From Nitratidesulfovibrio termitidis HI1 (GTDB lineage: Bacteria > Desulfobacterota > Desulfovibrionia > Desulfovibrionales > Desulfovibrionaceae), in the NCBI RefSeq assembly GCF_000504305.1, contig NZ_KI632512.1, positions 27,307 to 91,306 on the forward strand: a stretch of 64,000 nucleotides of DNA. The letters run 5' to 3'. Below the pieces are notes generated by a model. It was not told where the DNA came from. It saw only the letters and a program-made list of their open reading frames with translations, and ran no database searches. The position numbers and the translations under genes are program-made. Shown piece by piece: positions 24,621 to 33,540 of this stretch; the stretch's first letter is position 1; every line of letters starts with the position of its first letter.

Positions 24621-25715
24621 ATGGAAAAAAGACAAACCATACGAGATATCGCCGCCAACGATGAGGTAAGCGGGCTGTTCCTGCTCGGTTCGGCCACCCT
24701 GCAACAGTCGCGCAACGGCCCCTTCTGGCGGCTGGAACTGCGCGACGCCACCGGCAGCATGGAGGCCAAGATCTGGAGCCCCCAGAGCCAGGCCTATCCG
24801 GACCTGGCCGCCGGGCAGATCGTGGACGTGGAGGGCCGCTCCGGCACCTACCGCGACAAGGTCGAGGTGACCATTGGTCGTCTGCGCGTGCTGGACGACA
24901 CCGAGCAGGCCGGGCTGGACCTTGGTCTGTTCCTGCCCGCCAGCCCGCGCCCCGCGCAGGAAATGCTGGATGAACTGATTGCCCTGTGCAAGGCGGAATT
25001 CACCCACGCGCCGTGGCGCAAGTTCGTGCTGGCCGTGCTGCGCGACGAGGACATCGCCCCGCGCCTGCTGGCCGCGCCCGCCGCCAAGTCGGTGCACCAC
25101 GCCTACGTGGGCGGCCTTGTGGAGCACATGCTGTCCGTTACCGGGCTGGCCCTGCGCATTGCCGACCATTACCCGGAACTGGACCGCCAGGCCCTGCTGG
25201 CCGGGGCGCTGTTCCACGACATCGGCAAGGTGTGGGAACTTACCGGCGGTCTTGCCAACGACTATTCCGACGAGGGCCGCCTGCTGGGGCACATCCACAT
25301 CGGGCTGGAACGCATCGAACCGCACCTGCGCAAGTCCGGCCTTGCGCCGGAACTGGTGACCCATTTCAAGCACCTGATCCTCAGCCACCACGGCGAGTAC
25401 GAATTCGGTTCGCCCCGGCGACCCAAGACGGCGGAAGCCATGGCCCTGCACTACGCGGACAATCTGGACGCCAAGATGGCCCAGTTCCGGGGGCTGTTCG
25501 CCAACTACGAAGAAGACGCCACCGGCTGGACGCCGTTCCAGCCCACGCTGGGGCGCTTTCTGTACCGCCCGGCCCGTTCGCCCGAGGAACCCCGCCCCGT
25601 TCGTAAGGATGGCCCCGCCCACAAGGGCGCTGGCGCCACCCGCAAGGCGGCCACGGACGGCGCGGAAGACACCGCCAAGTCCGGGCCGCAGAGCGTGCAG
25701 GCATCGTTGCTGTAG
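24621..25715 (+). CDS. 3'-5' exoribonuclease YhaM-like (OB fold plus HD domain)
   Basis: This encodes 364 residues from ATG 24621. The N-terminal part has an OB-fold (FLLGSATLQQSRNGPFWRLELRDATGSMEAKIWS, IVDVEGRSGTYRDKVEVTI). The HD phosphohydrolase domain carries HHAYVGGLVEHMLSV and ALFHDIGKVWELTGG, then HLILSHHGEYEFGSPRRPKTAEAMALHYADNLDAK, as in YhaM/CBF1 RNases. A Lys/Ala-rich tail of 40 residues ends the protein. It heads an operon with tmk and the HDAC-like gene; it may act in RNA turnover, but a nucleotide phosphohydrolase role is possible. Confidence 0.8.
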   Translation: MEKRQTIRDIAANDEVSGLFLLGSATLQQSRNGPFWRLELRDATGSMEAKIWSPQSQAYPDLAAGQIVDVEGRSGTYRDKVEVTIGRLRVLDDTEQAGLDLGLFLPASPRPAQEMLDELIALCKAEFTHAPWRKFVLAVLRDEDIAPRLLAAPAAKSVHHAYVGGLVEHMLSVTGLALRIADHYPELDRQALLAGALFHDIGKVWELTGGLANDYSDEGRLLGHIHIGLERIEPHLRKSGLAPELVTHFKHLILSHHGEYEFGSPRRPKTAEAMALHYADNLDAKMAQFRGLFANYEEDATGWTPFQPTLGRFLYRPARSPEEPRPVRKDGPAHKGAGATRKAATDGAEDTAKSGPQSVQASLL

Positions 25716-25775
25716 ACCACGGCGGCAGTGCCCTGCCGCCCCTCAACCCGCAGGCCCTTTTTTCAGGAACCCGCA

Positions 25776-26438
25776 ATGTTCATCACCTTTGAAGGAATGG
25801 AAGGCTCCGGCAAGAGCACGGCCTTGAACCGCGTGCAGCAGGCGCTGCTGGACGAAGGGCACGGAGTGCTGCTGACGCGCGAGCCGGGCGGCAGCCGTCT
25901 GGGGCGCACGCTGCGCTCCATCCTGCTGGACCTTGCCAATGACGACATCGTGTCCGAGGCGGAGCTGTTCCTGTACCTGGCCGACCGTGCCCAGCACGTG
26001 GGGCAGGTGATCCGCCCGGCCCTGGCCGAAGGCGTGGTGGTGCTGTCCGACCGCTACGCCGACTCCACCGTGGTCTATCAGGGCTACGGGCGCGGGCTGG
26101 ACCCGGAACGGCTGCGCGAACTGAACGACATGGCCGTGGGCGGACTGTGGCCCGACCTGACCCTGGTGTTCGACCTGCCGCCGGAAGAAGGCCTGCGCCG
26201 GGCCATGTCGCGCAACCTGCGCGAGGGCACCAGCGTTTCCGAAGGGCGGTTCGAGGCGGAGCACCTTGCCTTTCACGCCCGGGTGCGCGAAGGCTATCTG
26301 ACGTGGGCCGCGCTGCATCCGGCGCGGTTCCGGGTGGTGGATGCCACCCGCACGCCCGACGAGGTGTTCGAGGACGTCATGCGCGCCGTGCGGTCCGTCC
26401 TGGCGGCCTCTCCGGCAACCGCTCCGGCGCACGTCTAA
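25776..26438 (+). CDS. tmk: Thymidylate kinase
   Basis: This encodes 220 residues from ATG 25776 (TTCAGGAAC upstream); an in-frame ATG at 25728 would add 16 unrelated residues. It phosphorylates dTMP to d[17 protein letters not shown] is the P-loop, REPGGSRLG the substrate-binding element, and [13 protein letters not shown] the DR motif. The LID region ([14 protein letters not shown]) lacks extra basic residues, typical of the class with Arg in the P-loop, although here the P-loop has Met-Glu. It lies 60 bp after the yhaM-like gene, behind a GGCGGCAG/CTGCCGCC hairpin. Confidence 0.93.
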   Translation: MFITFEGMEGSGKSTALNRVQQALLDEGHGVLLTREPGGSRLGRTLRSILLDLANDDIVSEAELFLYLADRAQHVGQVIRPALAEGVVVLSDRYADSTVVYQGYGRGLDPERLRELNDMAVGGLWPDLTLVFDLPPEEGLRRAMSRNLREGTSVSEGRFEAEHLAFHARVREGYLTWAALHPARFRVVDATRTPDEVFEDVMRAVRSVLAASPATAPAHV

Positions 26439-26468
26439 CTGCGGGCAAGCCCCGCGAAGGACATTCCC

Positions 26469-27788
26469 ATGCTGGAAGCAAAGAACCGGCTGGGCATCAT
26501 CTTCTTTCCGGCCTTCGACTGGGCCATCAGCGCCACCCATCCGGAACGCGAGGAACGGCTGCTCTACACGCAGGACCAACTGCGCGAGGAAGGGCTGTTC
26601 GATATCGCGGGCATCACCGAGTACAAGCCGGAAATCGCCACCCGCGAAGACGTGGAGCGCGTGCACTTCTGCATTCCCGGCGTGGAGAGCGTGTGCACCA
26701 AGTCGCACCTCATCTCCGCCGGGGGGGCCATCACCGCCGGGCGACTGGTGATGGAGAAGGAGGAGGAAAAGGCCTTCGCGCTGGTGCGTCCGCCGGGTCA
26801 CCACGCCATGAAGGTGGTGCACGGCAACCGGGGGTTCTGCAACATCAACATCGAAGCCGTGATGCTCGAACACATCCGCGAGCACTACGGCCCGTTGCGC
26901 GTGGCCATCGTGGACACCGACTGCCACCACGGCGACGGCACGCAGGACATCTACTGGAACGACCGCGACACCCTGTTCATCTCGCTGCATCAGGATGGCC
27001 GTACCCTGTACCCCGGCACCGGCTTTCCGCACGAACTGGGCGGCCCCAACGCCATGGGCCGCACCCTGAACATTCCGTTGCCGCCCGGCACCTCCGACAA
27101 GGGCTTCCTGCACGTCATCGACAACCTGGTGCTGCCGGTGCTGGAAGACTTCAAGCCCGACCTGATCATCAATTCCGCCGGGCAGGACAACCACTTTTCC
27201 GACCCCATCACCAACATGAACTTCTCGGCCCGGGGCTACGCCATGCTGAACAGGCGGCTGAACCCCGACATCGCCGTGCTGGAAGGCGGCTACGCCATTC
27301 AGGGCGCATTGCCGTACGTCAATCTGGGCATCTGCCTGGCCATGGCCGGGCTGGATTTCGACGGGGTGCGCGAGCCGGAATTCGATCCGGCGGCCATCGC
27401 CCAGTCGGACCAGGTGAGCGCGTACATCGAGCGGCTGTGCGACGAGATGCTGAAGGTGTGGCGCAAGCCCCCGGCCCTGCCCAAGCAGGGCGAACGCTCC
27501 GGCGACTGGTGGGTGCGCACCAAGGATATCTACTACGATACCGACTCCATCAGCGAGAGCCAGGTGGAGTCGGTGCTGCTGTGCCCGGACTGTTCGGGCA
27601 CGGTGAAGATAGAGACGTGGTCCACGGTGAACCCGCTCAGCGTGGGCATCGAGATTCCCATCAGCGCCTGCGACAGGTGCGCGGGCATTGGCCGTCGCCT
27701 GCTGGAGGAGGCCCACCTGAAGGGCAATTACCGCTACGTGCAGTGCATTGATAGAAAAGCAAAGAGATACACGCGTTACGGGTTTTAG
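26469..27788 (+). CDS. Histone deacetylase/acetoin-utilisation family amidohydrolase with C-terminal zinc ribbon
   Basis: This encodes 439 residues. The zinc hydrolase core is clear: ALVRPPGHHAMKVVHGNRGFCNINIEAV, then VDTDCHHGDGTQDIYW with catalytic His pair and metal Asp, and LEGGYAIQGALPYVN. This is a bacterial class II-like deacetylase (acetylpolyamine or acetyl-lysine); the substrate is unknown. Unusually, about 100 residues follow the core and end in a Cys4 pair, CPDC...CDRC, a likely zinc ribbon or rubredoxin-like knuckle. It is third in the yhaM-tmk operon. Structured repeat copy 2 starts 9 bp after the stop. Confidence 0.85.
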   Translation: MLEAKNRLGIIFFPAFDWAISATHPEREERLLYTQDQLREEGLFDIAGITEYKPEIATREDVERVHFCIPGVESVCTKSHLISAGGAITAGRLVMEKEEEKAFALVRPPGHHAMKVVHGNRGFCNINIEAVMLEHIREHYGPLRVAIVDTDCHHGDGTQDIYWNDRDTLFISLHQDGRTLYPGTGFPHELGGPNAMGRTLNIPLPPGTSDKGFLHVIDNLVLPVLEDFKPDLIINSAGQDNHFSDPITNMNFSARGYAMLNRRLNPDIAVLEGGYAIQGALPYVNLGICLAMAGLDFDGVREPEFDPAAIAQSDQVSAYIERLCDEMLKVWRKPPALPKQGERSGDWWVRTKDIYYDTDSISESQVESVLLCPDCSGTVKIETWSTVNPLSVGIEIPISACDRCAGIGRRLLEEAHLKGNYRYVQCIDRKAKRYTRYGF

Positions 27789-27797
27789 CGTTATGCC

Positions 27798-27924
27798 CGC
27801 AAACTGTCCTTTTCCCCGCTGGATGCGTCAAACTTCGCCTGCCATATCGGTCGAATACGATAAGAGTATACTCCCTCATGGCAGGCTTGTTTTCCTTGCC
27901 AGCGGGAAAAAATCCTAGTTTGCG
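27798..27924 (+). repeat. Structured 3'-end repeat, copy 2 (after HDAC-like gene)
   Basis: 127 bp, the most compact copy, in the sense of the upstream gene and starting 9 bp after its stop. The outer arms CGCAAACT/AGTTTGCG and CCCCGCTGG/CCAGCGGG pair, and the core GCCTGCCAT/ATGGCAGGC encloses GAGTATACTC. It lacks the extra hairpin module of the other copies and so defines the minimal unit. A LUD-family gene on the same strand starts 68 bp later. Confidence 0.85.
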
Positions 27925-27992
27925 CAGGTCGCGCGCCACAAGCATCTTGCGCGCGTCCAATGTTGCTTAATCCATTCAAAGAGAGACACGCC

Positions 27993-28667
27993 ATGAGCAA
28001 GACCGCCACCCCGCCTGCGAATCCGGTAGACACCTTCTGGACCATCCGCCTTGCCACCACCAAGGAAGCCCTTGAAGCCAACAACTTCGAGGTGTCCATG
28101 GCCGAAAACCTGGCCGACGCGGCCCGCATCTTTCTGCAAGACATCCTGCCCGCATCGGGCGCGAAGTCCGTGTCCTTCGGCGGCTCCATGAGCGTGGGCA
28201 AGAGCGGGGTGCCCGAGGCCCTGCGCTCCATGGATTCCATCGAACTGCTGGACACCATGAACTACAAGCTGCCCGCGGCGGAAATGTACGAACTGCGCCG
28301 TCAGGCCCTGCTGGTGGACCTGTTCCTGTCCAGCACCAACGCCCTTACCGTGGACGGCAAGCTGGTGAACCTGGACATGATCGGCAACCGGGTGGGCGGC
28401 ATCAACTTCGGCCCCAGGAAGGTTGTGCTGTTCGTGGGCCGCAACAAGGTGGTGGACAGCGTGGAAGACGGCATGCGCCGCATCAAGGAATTCTCCGCGC
28501 CCACCAACGCCATCCGCCTTGCCAAGAAGACCCCGTGCACCAAGGTGGCGGAGTGCATGGATTGCAAGAGCCCCGATCGTATCTGTAACGTCTGGACCAT
28601 CACGGAAAAGGCCTTCCCGGCCAAGCGCATTCATGTCGTCCTGATCAACGAGGACACCGGGCTGTAG
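27993..28667 (+). CDS. Lactate utilisation (LUD-domain) family protein
   Basis: This encodes 224 residues from ATG 27993. The LUD/DUF162 domain fills the protein: FGGSMSVGKSGVPEALRSM, LFLSSTNALTVDGKLVNLDMIGNRVGGINFGPRKVVLFVGRNKVV. Its C-terminal CMDCKSPDRICNVW adds a Cys trio not essential to the family but frequent in the LutC/YkgG-like group of Desulfovibrio. Members often function in lactate oxidation complexes, but no lutAB partners are adjacent, so the substrate is unsettled. It follows repeat copy 2, probably co-transcribed with the HDAC gene. Confidence 0.8.
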   Translation: MSKTATPPANPVDTFWTIRLATTKEALEANNFEVSMAENLADAARIFLQDILPASGAKSVSFGGSMSVGKSGVPEALRSMDSIELLDTMNYKLPAAEMYELRRQALLVDLFLSSTNALTVDGKLVNLDMIGNRVGGINFGPRKVVLFVGRNKVVDSVEDGMRRIKEFSAPTNAIRLAKKTPCTKVAECMDCKSPDRICNVWTITEKAFPAKRIHVVLINEDTGL

Positions 28668-28691
28668 CCAATCCCCGGATTGTGCATTCAA

Positions 28692-28716
28692 GGGGGCGGA
28701 AAAACACGCCGCCCCC
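28692..28716 (+). terminator. Strong hairpin after the LUD gene
   Basis: GGGGGCGG pairs with CCGCCCCC (28692-28699 with 28709-28716) around an A-rich loop. The following attccc has no real T-run, so termination may be partial. Confidence 0.5.
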
Positions 28717-28902
28717 ATTCCCTTGCGCGTCTGTTTCCGGCATGTTGGGGCGACTCACCTCGTCGGATGACCCGGAGCGGCGCAGCCATCGGCAACGGCA
28801 GCGCGATGCGCCCCAGGCAGGGCCGACACGGGCCGGACCGGGGCGCGCGGCGTCCCCGGCAGCTGGCGGCCCGCGCACCGCACGCCGCACGCAGGGGGAC
28901 GG

Positions 28903-31023
28903 ATGTTCCTGAACGAACACCAGAGCAAGAAGCTGTTCGCCGCGGCGGGGATTGCCGTCCCCGCCGGGGATTGTCTGGGGCCGGAAGACGTGGACGCGTA
29001 TGCGCCGCCGTTTCCCGGCCCCTGGTACGTCAAGGCCCAGGTGCTTACCGGCGGGCGCGGCAAGGCGGGCGGCGTGCTGCGGGCCGACACCTCCGATGCG
29101 TTGCGCGCCACCGCGCGGACCATCCTGGGCATGACCATCAAGGGCCACGCCGTGCCCTTCGTGCGGGTGGAACCGGCCACGGACATCCGCAAGGAATGCT
29201 ACCTGTCGTTCATGCTTTCGCGCCAGCGGCGCGAGATGCTGCTGACCACCAGCCACCGGGGCGGCATGGAGGTGGAGGCCACGGCGGATGCCCGCAAGCC
29301 GCTGGTGCAGCGGGTACCGCTGGACGCGGGCCTGCGCGAACACCATCTGCGGGCTGCGTTCTTCGAACTGGGGGCGGACCCGGCAGGCTGGGCAGGCTTT
29401 CGCGAGTTGGCCGAGCGCCTTTTCCGCGCCGTGCGCGACGACGGCCTGCTACTGGCGGAAATCAACCCGCTGGTGTTCACCGGGGCCGGGCAGTGGGTGG
29501 CCCTGGACGGCAAGGTGGAACTGGATGACAACGTGGTGGACCTGCGGCCAGACTTGCAGGGCTACTACACGCCGGAGCATCAGGGCGCGGAGGAAAACGC
29601 CGCGCGTGATGCCGGGCTGAGCTACGTGGGCCTTTCCGGCTGGGTGGGCCTGCTGGTCAATGGCGCGGGCCTTGCCATGGCCACCATGGACCTGCTGAAC
29701 TTTTCCGGCCTGCCCGCCGCCAACTTCATGGACCTTGGCGGCGCGGCGGATGGCGCGCGCATGCGCCGGGCGCTGGATCTGCTGTTTGCCAATCCGCAGG
29801 TGCGGGCGGTGTTCATCAACCTGTTCGGGGGCATCGTTTCCTGCGCCGGGGTGGCCCGCGCGCTGATGGAGGCGCTGGGTACGGAACGCGCCGCCCAGCC
29901 TGTGGTGGTGCGCATGGCCGGGCACGAATCGGCGGAAGGCCGCGCACTGCTGCGGGCCTTCGCACATCCGGACGTGATCATTGCCGATGAAGTTGCCGAC
30001 GCGCTGGACGCCCTGCGCCGGATCAACGAGGCCAATCGTGCTGCGGGCACGGCCCCTGCCGTGCCGCCCGTAGCGTACCCCCTCACCGACGAGGCGTGGC
30101 CGCTGTCGCCCGCCGTCCGCAAGGGCTACCGGCGTTCCGGCAGGCGCGGCGTGCCGTGGCTGGGGCCGGATACCCAGGTGCTGGTGCAGGGCATCACCGG
30201 CAAGGTGGCCCAGCGCCACGTGCAGCTGATGCAGGAATACGGCACGCGCATCGTGGCCGGGGTTACCCCGTTCAAGGGTGGGCAGAGCGTGCTGGGCGTG
30301 CCGGTGTACGATTCGGTGCACGAGGCGTGCAGGCACCACCGCATCGATGCCTCCATCATCTTCGTGCCCGCGCCCTTCGCGCCCGATGCGGTCATGGAAG
30401 CTGCGGCAGAGGAAATTCCCTGGGCGGTGTGCATTACCGAGGGCATCCCGCAGCGGGCCATGCTTTCCGCGCTGAAGAACGTGCCGCCGTCGCCCACGCG
30501 GGTCATCGGCCCCAACACGCCGGGCATCATCGTGCCGGGGGCCACCAAGATCGGCATCATGCCGGGCTACGTGTTCACGCCGGGGCCGGTGGCCATCTTC
30601 TCGCGCTCGGGTACGCTGACCTACGAGGCGGCGGCCCGGCTTTCTGCGGCGGGCATCGGCCAGTCGTTCTGCGCCGGGGTGGGGGGCGATTCGTTCATCG
30701 GCAGCGACTTCATTGCGCTGTTCGAATGCATCCGCGACGACGACGCCACCGAGGCGGTGCTGGTGCTGGGCGAGGTGGGCGGCACGGCGGAAGAGGACCT
30801 GGCCCGCTGGGTAACCGCCACCGGCTTCGCCAAGCCGGTGCTGGGCTTCATCGCCGCGCGCACGGCCCCTCCGGGCCGCCGCATGGGCCACGCCGGGGCC
30901 ATTCTGGACGAGGCCACCGGCGGGGTGGATGGCAAGTTGCAGGCCATGCGCGACGCGGGCTTTGCCGTGTGCCCCGACCTGGCCAGCCTGCCGGAACGGG
31001 TGGCCCGCGCGCTGGGGCGGTAA
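28903..31023 (+). CDS. Fused succinyl-CoA synthetase-type acyl-CoA ligase (beta then alpha)
   Basis: This encodes 706 residues. Residues 1-390 are a SucC-like ATP-grasp beta part (LNEHQSKKLFAAAGIAVPAG, KAQVLTGGRGKAGGVL, LFGGIVSCAGVARALMEAL). After a linker, residues 420-706 are a SucD-like alpha part (LVQGITGKVAQRHVQLMQEYGTRIVAGVTPFKGG, GPNTPGIIVPGATKIGIMPGY), with RRMGHAGAIL carrying the phosphohistidine. The two halves, normally separate subunits, are joined in one chain. Use of succinate or another short acid cannot be told from the sequence. It is a single-gene unit with a strong terminator. Confidence 0.87.
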   Translation: MFLNEHQSKKLFAAAGIAVPAGDCLGPEDVDAYAPPFPGPWYVKAQVLTGGRGKAGGVLRADTSDALRATARTILGMTIKGHAVPFVRVEPATDIRKECYLSFMLSRQRREMLLTTSHRGGMEVEATADARKPLVQRVPLDAGLREHHLRAAFFELGADPAGWAGFRELAERLFRAVRDDGLLLAEINPLVFTGAGQWVALDGKVELDDNVVDLRPDLQGYYTPEHQGAEENAARDAGLSYVGLSGWVGLLVNGAGLAMATMDLLNFSGLPAANFMDLGGAADGARMRRALDLLFANPQVRAVFINLFGGIVSCAGVARALMEALGTERAAQPVVVRMAGHESAEGRALLRAFAHPDVIIADEVADALDALRRINEANRAAGTAPAVPPVAYPLTDEAWPLSPAVRKGYRRSGRRGVPWLGPDTQVLVQGITGKVAQRHVQLMQEYGTRIVAGVTPFKGGQSVLGVPVYDSVHEACRHHRIDASIIFVPAPFAPDAVMEAAAEEIPWAVCITEGIPQRAMLSALKNVPPSPTRVIGPNTPGIIVPGATKIGIMPGYVFTPGPVAIFSRSGTLTYEAAARLSAAGIGQSFCAGVGGDSFIGSDFIALFECIRDDDATEAVLVLGEVGGTAEEDLARWVTATGFAKPVLGFIAARTAPPGRRMGHAGAILDEATGGVDGKLQAMRDAGFAVCPDLASLPERVARALGR

Positions 31024-31096
31024 TGACGCACTGTCCGGGCGTAGGCCTTCAGGGCGCGACAGAACCGCTGAAAGTTGTTGGATAGGTAAAACACAC

Positions 31097-31134
31097 GGGG
31101 GCTTGCCGCAGGTTGGCAGGCCCCCGATTTTTTT
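31097..31134 (+). terminator. Rho-independent terminator of the SucCD fusion gene
   Basis: GGGGGCTTGCC pairs with GGCAGGCCCCC (one mismatch-free 10-bp region), followed by gattttttt. Confidence 0.9.
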
Positions 31135-31152
31135 CGCGGGTGGGGGGATGCG

Positions 31153-32727
31153 TCAGTCCGCCAGTCTGCCGCCGCGCAGGGTGATGCGCGCGTCCGCCAG
31201 CGCGTCCAGCTCACGCGGTTCGTGCGAGACCAACAGCATGGTCACGCCGTAGGCGGCGCGAATGTCCCGCAGCACGTCCCACAGCCGTTCCCGCAACTCC
31301 CAGTCAAGGCTGGAGAACGGTTCGTCCAGCAGGAGCAGGCGGGGGGCACCCACCACGGCCCGCGCCAGCGCCGCCCGCTGCTGCTCGCCGCCGGATATCT
31401 GCCGGGGCAGGCGGCCCGCCAGGTGCGCTATCCCCATGCGGTCCAGCACCCCGACCCGGCGCGCCGGGGCGTCGGGCTGCCCCGCCGCGTACTGGGCAAG
31501 GCGCAGGTTGCCGTCTACCGTCAGGTAGGGGAACAGGTACAGCCGTTGGTCCAGACGGCGAAAGGGCCGTTGCCACGGGGGCAGTCCGGTGATGTCGCGG
31601 CCCGCGTATTCCGTTCGTCCGCCGTGGGGCAGGGTGCCCGCGATGATGCGCAGCAAGGTGGTCTTGCCGCTGCCGGAAGGGCCGCCCACGCCCAGGCACG
31701 CCCCGTCAGGAATGTCCAGCGAGACGTCGCGTAGCAGGCCGCCGGAGATGTCGGTCAGCCGCAGCAGGGGCACTTTCGGAGCGTGCGTTGTGGGAAGGGG
31801 CGTTGACGTTGCAATCACGTCCGTCTGGGGGGCGTGACTCTCGAGCGTTCCATTCGGCGGCATGAAGACGGTATTCGTGGTGCCGCTGGCGTCCTCGCTT
31901 CCGCCCCTGTTTCCGTCCTTCTCTTCGCTTCCGTCCGTGGCCCGGTCGCGCCCCTGCACCGCATGCAGGGCCAGCAGCAGCACGCAGGCAATGACGATGA
32001 GCAGCGCGGCGCAGGCGATGGCCTTGGTGAAGTCGCCGCTGGCGATGTTCAGGAATACCGCCATGGGCAGGGTTTCCGTCTTCAGGCGGGTGGCCCCGGC
32101 CAGCATCAGCGTGGCCCCGAACTCGCCAAGGGCGCGCGACAGGGCCAGGATGCAGCCGCCGGTCAGCGGTCGCCAGCACAGGGGAATTTCCACCAGCACA
32201 AAGGCCTTCCACGGTGAAAGGCCCAGTCCGTGCGCCGCATGCACGTATTCCCGGTCCACGGCGGAAAGGGCCGACGCCGCGCTGCGCACCAGAATGGCGC
32301 AGGCCACGTAGGTCTGGGCGATGATGACCCCCAGCGGCGAGAACAGGTTGCGGGCAAGCGCCGGAAATGCCGCTCCCACCGGCCCGGTCTGGCCCAGCAG
32401 CAACAGCAGGCCCATGCCCGTGACCAGCGGCGGGGTGACCATGGGCAGGTCCAGCGCCAGGTTCGCCAGCCGGTACGGCAGACGCCCGCCCCCGATGGAG
32501 CAAACGGCGCCGCGCGTCAGCGCCCACGCGGCGGGTACGGCAATGCACACGGCCAGCAGCAGCGAGGTCAGCGCCGTGCACATGGACATGACGATGGCGA
32601 AGCGAATTTCCGGGTCGGTCAGGATGCCCGCCACGGTGGGCGCGTCCAGCCGCGCCAGCAGGGCCGCAATGGACCCCAGCACCACCGCCAGCAGCAGCCC
32701 CAGCGGGATGAGCGCTGTTTTCGCCAT
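31153..32727 (-). CDS. Fused molybdate-type ABC transporter permease and ATPase (ModB-ModC)
   Basis: This encodes 524 residues. The first 245 are a ModB-like permease with about six membrane segments and the EAA-type loop SALSAVDREYVHAAHGLGLSPWKAFVLVEIPLCWRPLTGG. A low-complexity linker of about 50 residues follows. The rest is an ABC ATPase: Walker A GGPSGSGKTT, signature QISGGEQQRAALARA, Walker B RLLLLDEPFSSLDWE, H-loop SHEPREL. No TOBE/Mop domain for regulation. It follows the binding-protein gene by 9 bp and imports molybdate, tungstate or a similar oxyanion. Confidence 0.85.
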   Translation of the reverse strand: MAKTALIPLGLLLAVVLGSIAALLARLDAPTVAGILTDPEIRFAIVMSMCTALTSLLLAVCIAVPAAWALTRGAVCSIGGGRLPYRLANLALDLPMVTPPLVTGMGLLLLLGQTGPVGAAFPALARNLFSPLGVIIAQTYVACAILVRSAASALSAVDREYVHAAHGLGLSPWKAFVLVEIPLCWRPLTGGCILALSRALGEFGATLMLAGATRLKTETLPMAVFLNIASGDFTKAIACAALLIVIACVLLLALHAVQGRDRATDGSEEKDGNRGGSEDASGTTNTVFMPPNGTLESHAPQTDVIATSTPLPTTHAPKVPLLRLTDISGGLLRDVSLDIPDGACLGVGGPSGSGKTTLLRIIAGTLPHGGRTEYAGRDITGLPPWQRPFRRLDQRLYLFPYLTVDGNLRLAQYAAGQPDAPARRVGVLDRMGIAHLAGRLPRQISGGEQQRAALARAVVGAPRLLLLDEPFSSLDWELRERLWDVLRDIRAAYGVTMLLVSHEPRELDALADARITLRGGRLAD

Positions 32728-32736
32728 GACGGCGGG

Positions 32737-33540
32737 CTACTTTGTGGGAAGCGGCAGGAACCCGTGATCCACGAACATCTTGATGCTTTCCGGTTCCGCG
32801 AAGAACGCGGCCAGCTTTTTCGCCAGTTCGGGATGTGCGCTGGTGGACAGCGCGGCGATCACGCTGATTTCCTGCGGCGTGCCCTGCGGCGTGGGCAGGA
32901 TGACCAGCGAGGCCGCGTTGGCCACGGCGTCGGACCTGCCAATGACGGCGGCGTCCACATCGCCGTTGGTCAGGTACAGCAGCACCTGCTTGATGGTCGT
33001 GCCGCGCACGGTCACCTTGCTGCGCAGCGCCTCGCCGTGGCCGCTGGCGTCCAGCAGCTTTTCGCCGCTCTTGCCAAGGGCGATGGCCTGCGGGTCGCCC
33101 ATGGCGATGCGCAGGTTGCTGGCGGCCAGGTCCGCCAGCGTGGCGATGCCCGCCGCCTTGTCCTTGCGCACGGCCATGACCGGGGTGTGCAGCACCAGCT
33201 TGTGCTCGGTCAGCACCTTGCCCGCCGTGGCCAGTTCGCGCACGTACTGCTCGCCGCCGGAAAGGAACACGTCGCCCGTGCCCGTGGCGTTGAACCGGGT
33301 GAGCAACTGGCCCATGCCGCCGTATTCCACCACCACCTTCACGCCGGTGCGCTGCTCGAAGGTGCGCAGGACTGCTTCGGCGGGCACGCGCAGCCCCGCG
33401 CCCGCGTACATGTGCAGTTCCACTGGGTCCTGCGCTGCCTGGGCCGAGTGCGGTGCGGCGGGCAGGATGCAGGACAGGGCCAGCAGCAGGGCGGCAGAGA
33501 GCGTCAGGAGCGACGGAAGGCAGCGACTGCGCAGTGTCAT
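32737..33540 (-). CDS. ModA-like oxyanion-binding periplasmic protein
   Basis: This encodes 267 residues with a signal peptide of about 35 residues ending AAPHSAQAAQ. The mature part begins VELHMYAGAGLRVPAEAVLRTFEQRTGVKVVVEYGGMGQLL, like the ModA/SBP_bac_11 family, whose motif is normally A/SL; ligand specificity (molybdate, tungstate, other) is not fixed by sequence. It pairs with the fused ModBC transporter 9 bp downstream. Molybdenum or tungsten supply would serve formate dehydrogenases; the nitrogenase here is Fe-only. Confidence 0.8.
   Translation of the reverse strand: MTLRSRCLPSLLTLSAALLLALSCILPAAPHSAQAAQDPVELHMYAGAGLRVPAEAVLRTFEQRTGVKVVVEYGGMGQLLTRFNATGTGDVFLSGGEQYVRELATAGKVLTEHKLVLHTPVMAVRKDKAAGIATLADLAASNLRIAMGDPQAIALGKSGEKLLDASGHGEALRSKVTVRGTTIKQVLLYLTNGDVDAAVIGRSDAVANAASLVILPTPQGTPQEISVIAALSTSAHPELAKKLAAFFAEPESIKMFVDHGFLPLPTK

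Noticed and set aside
28903-31023. ADP-forming acetyl-CoA synthetase (Acd) in place of a SucCD fusion
   Set aside because: The order is beta then alpha, and the ATP-grasp start LNEHQSKKLF and GHAGAI are of SucC/SucD type; Acd fusions usually run alpha then beta.
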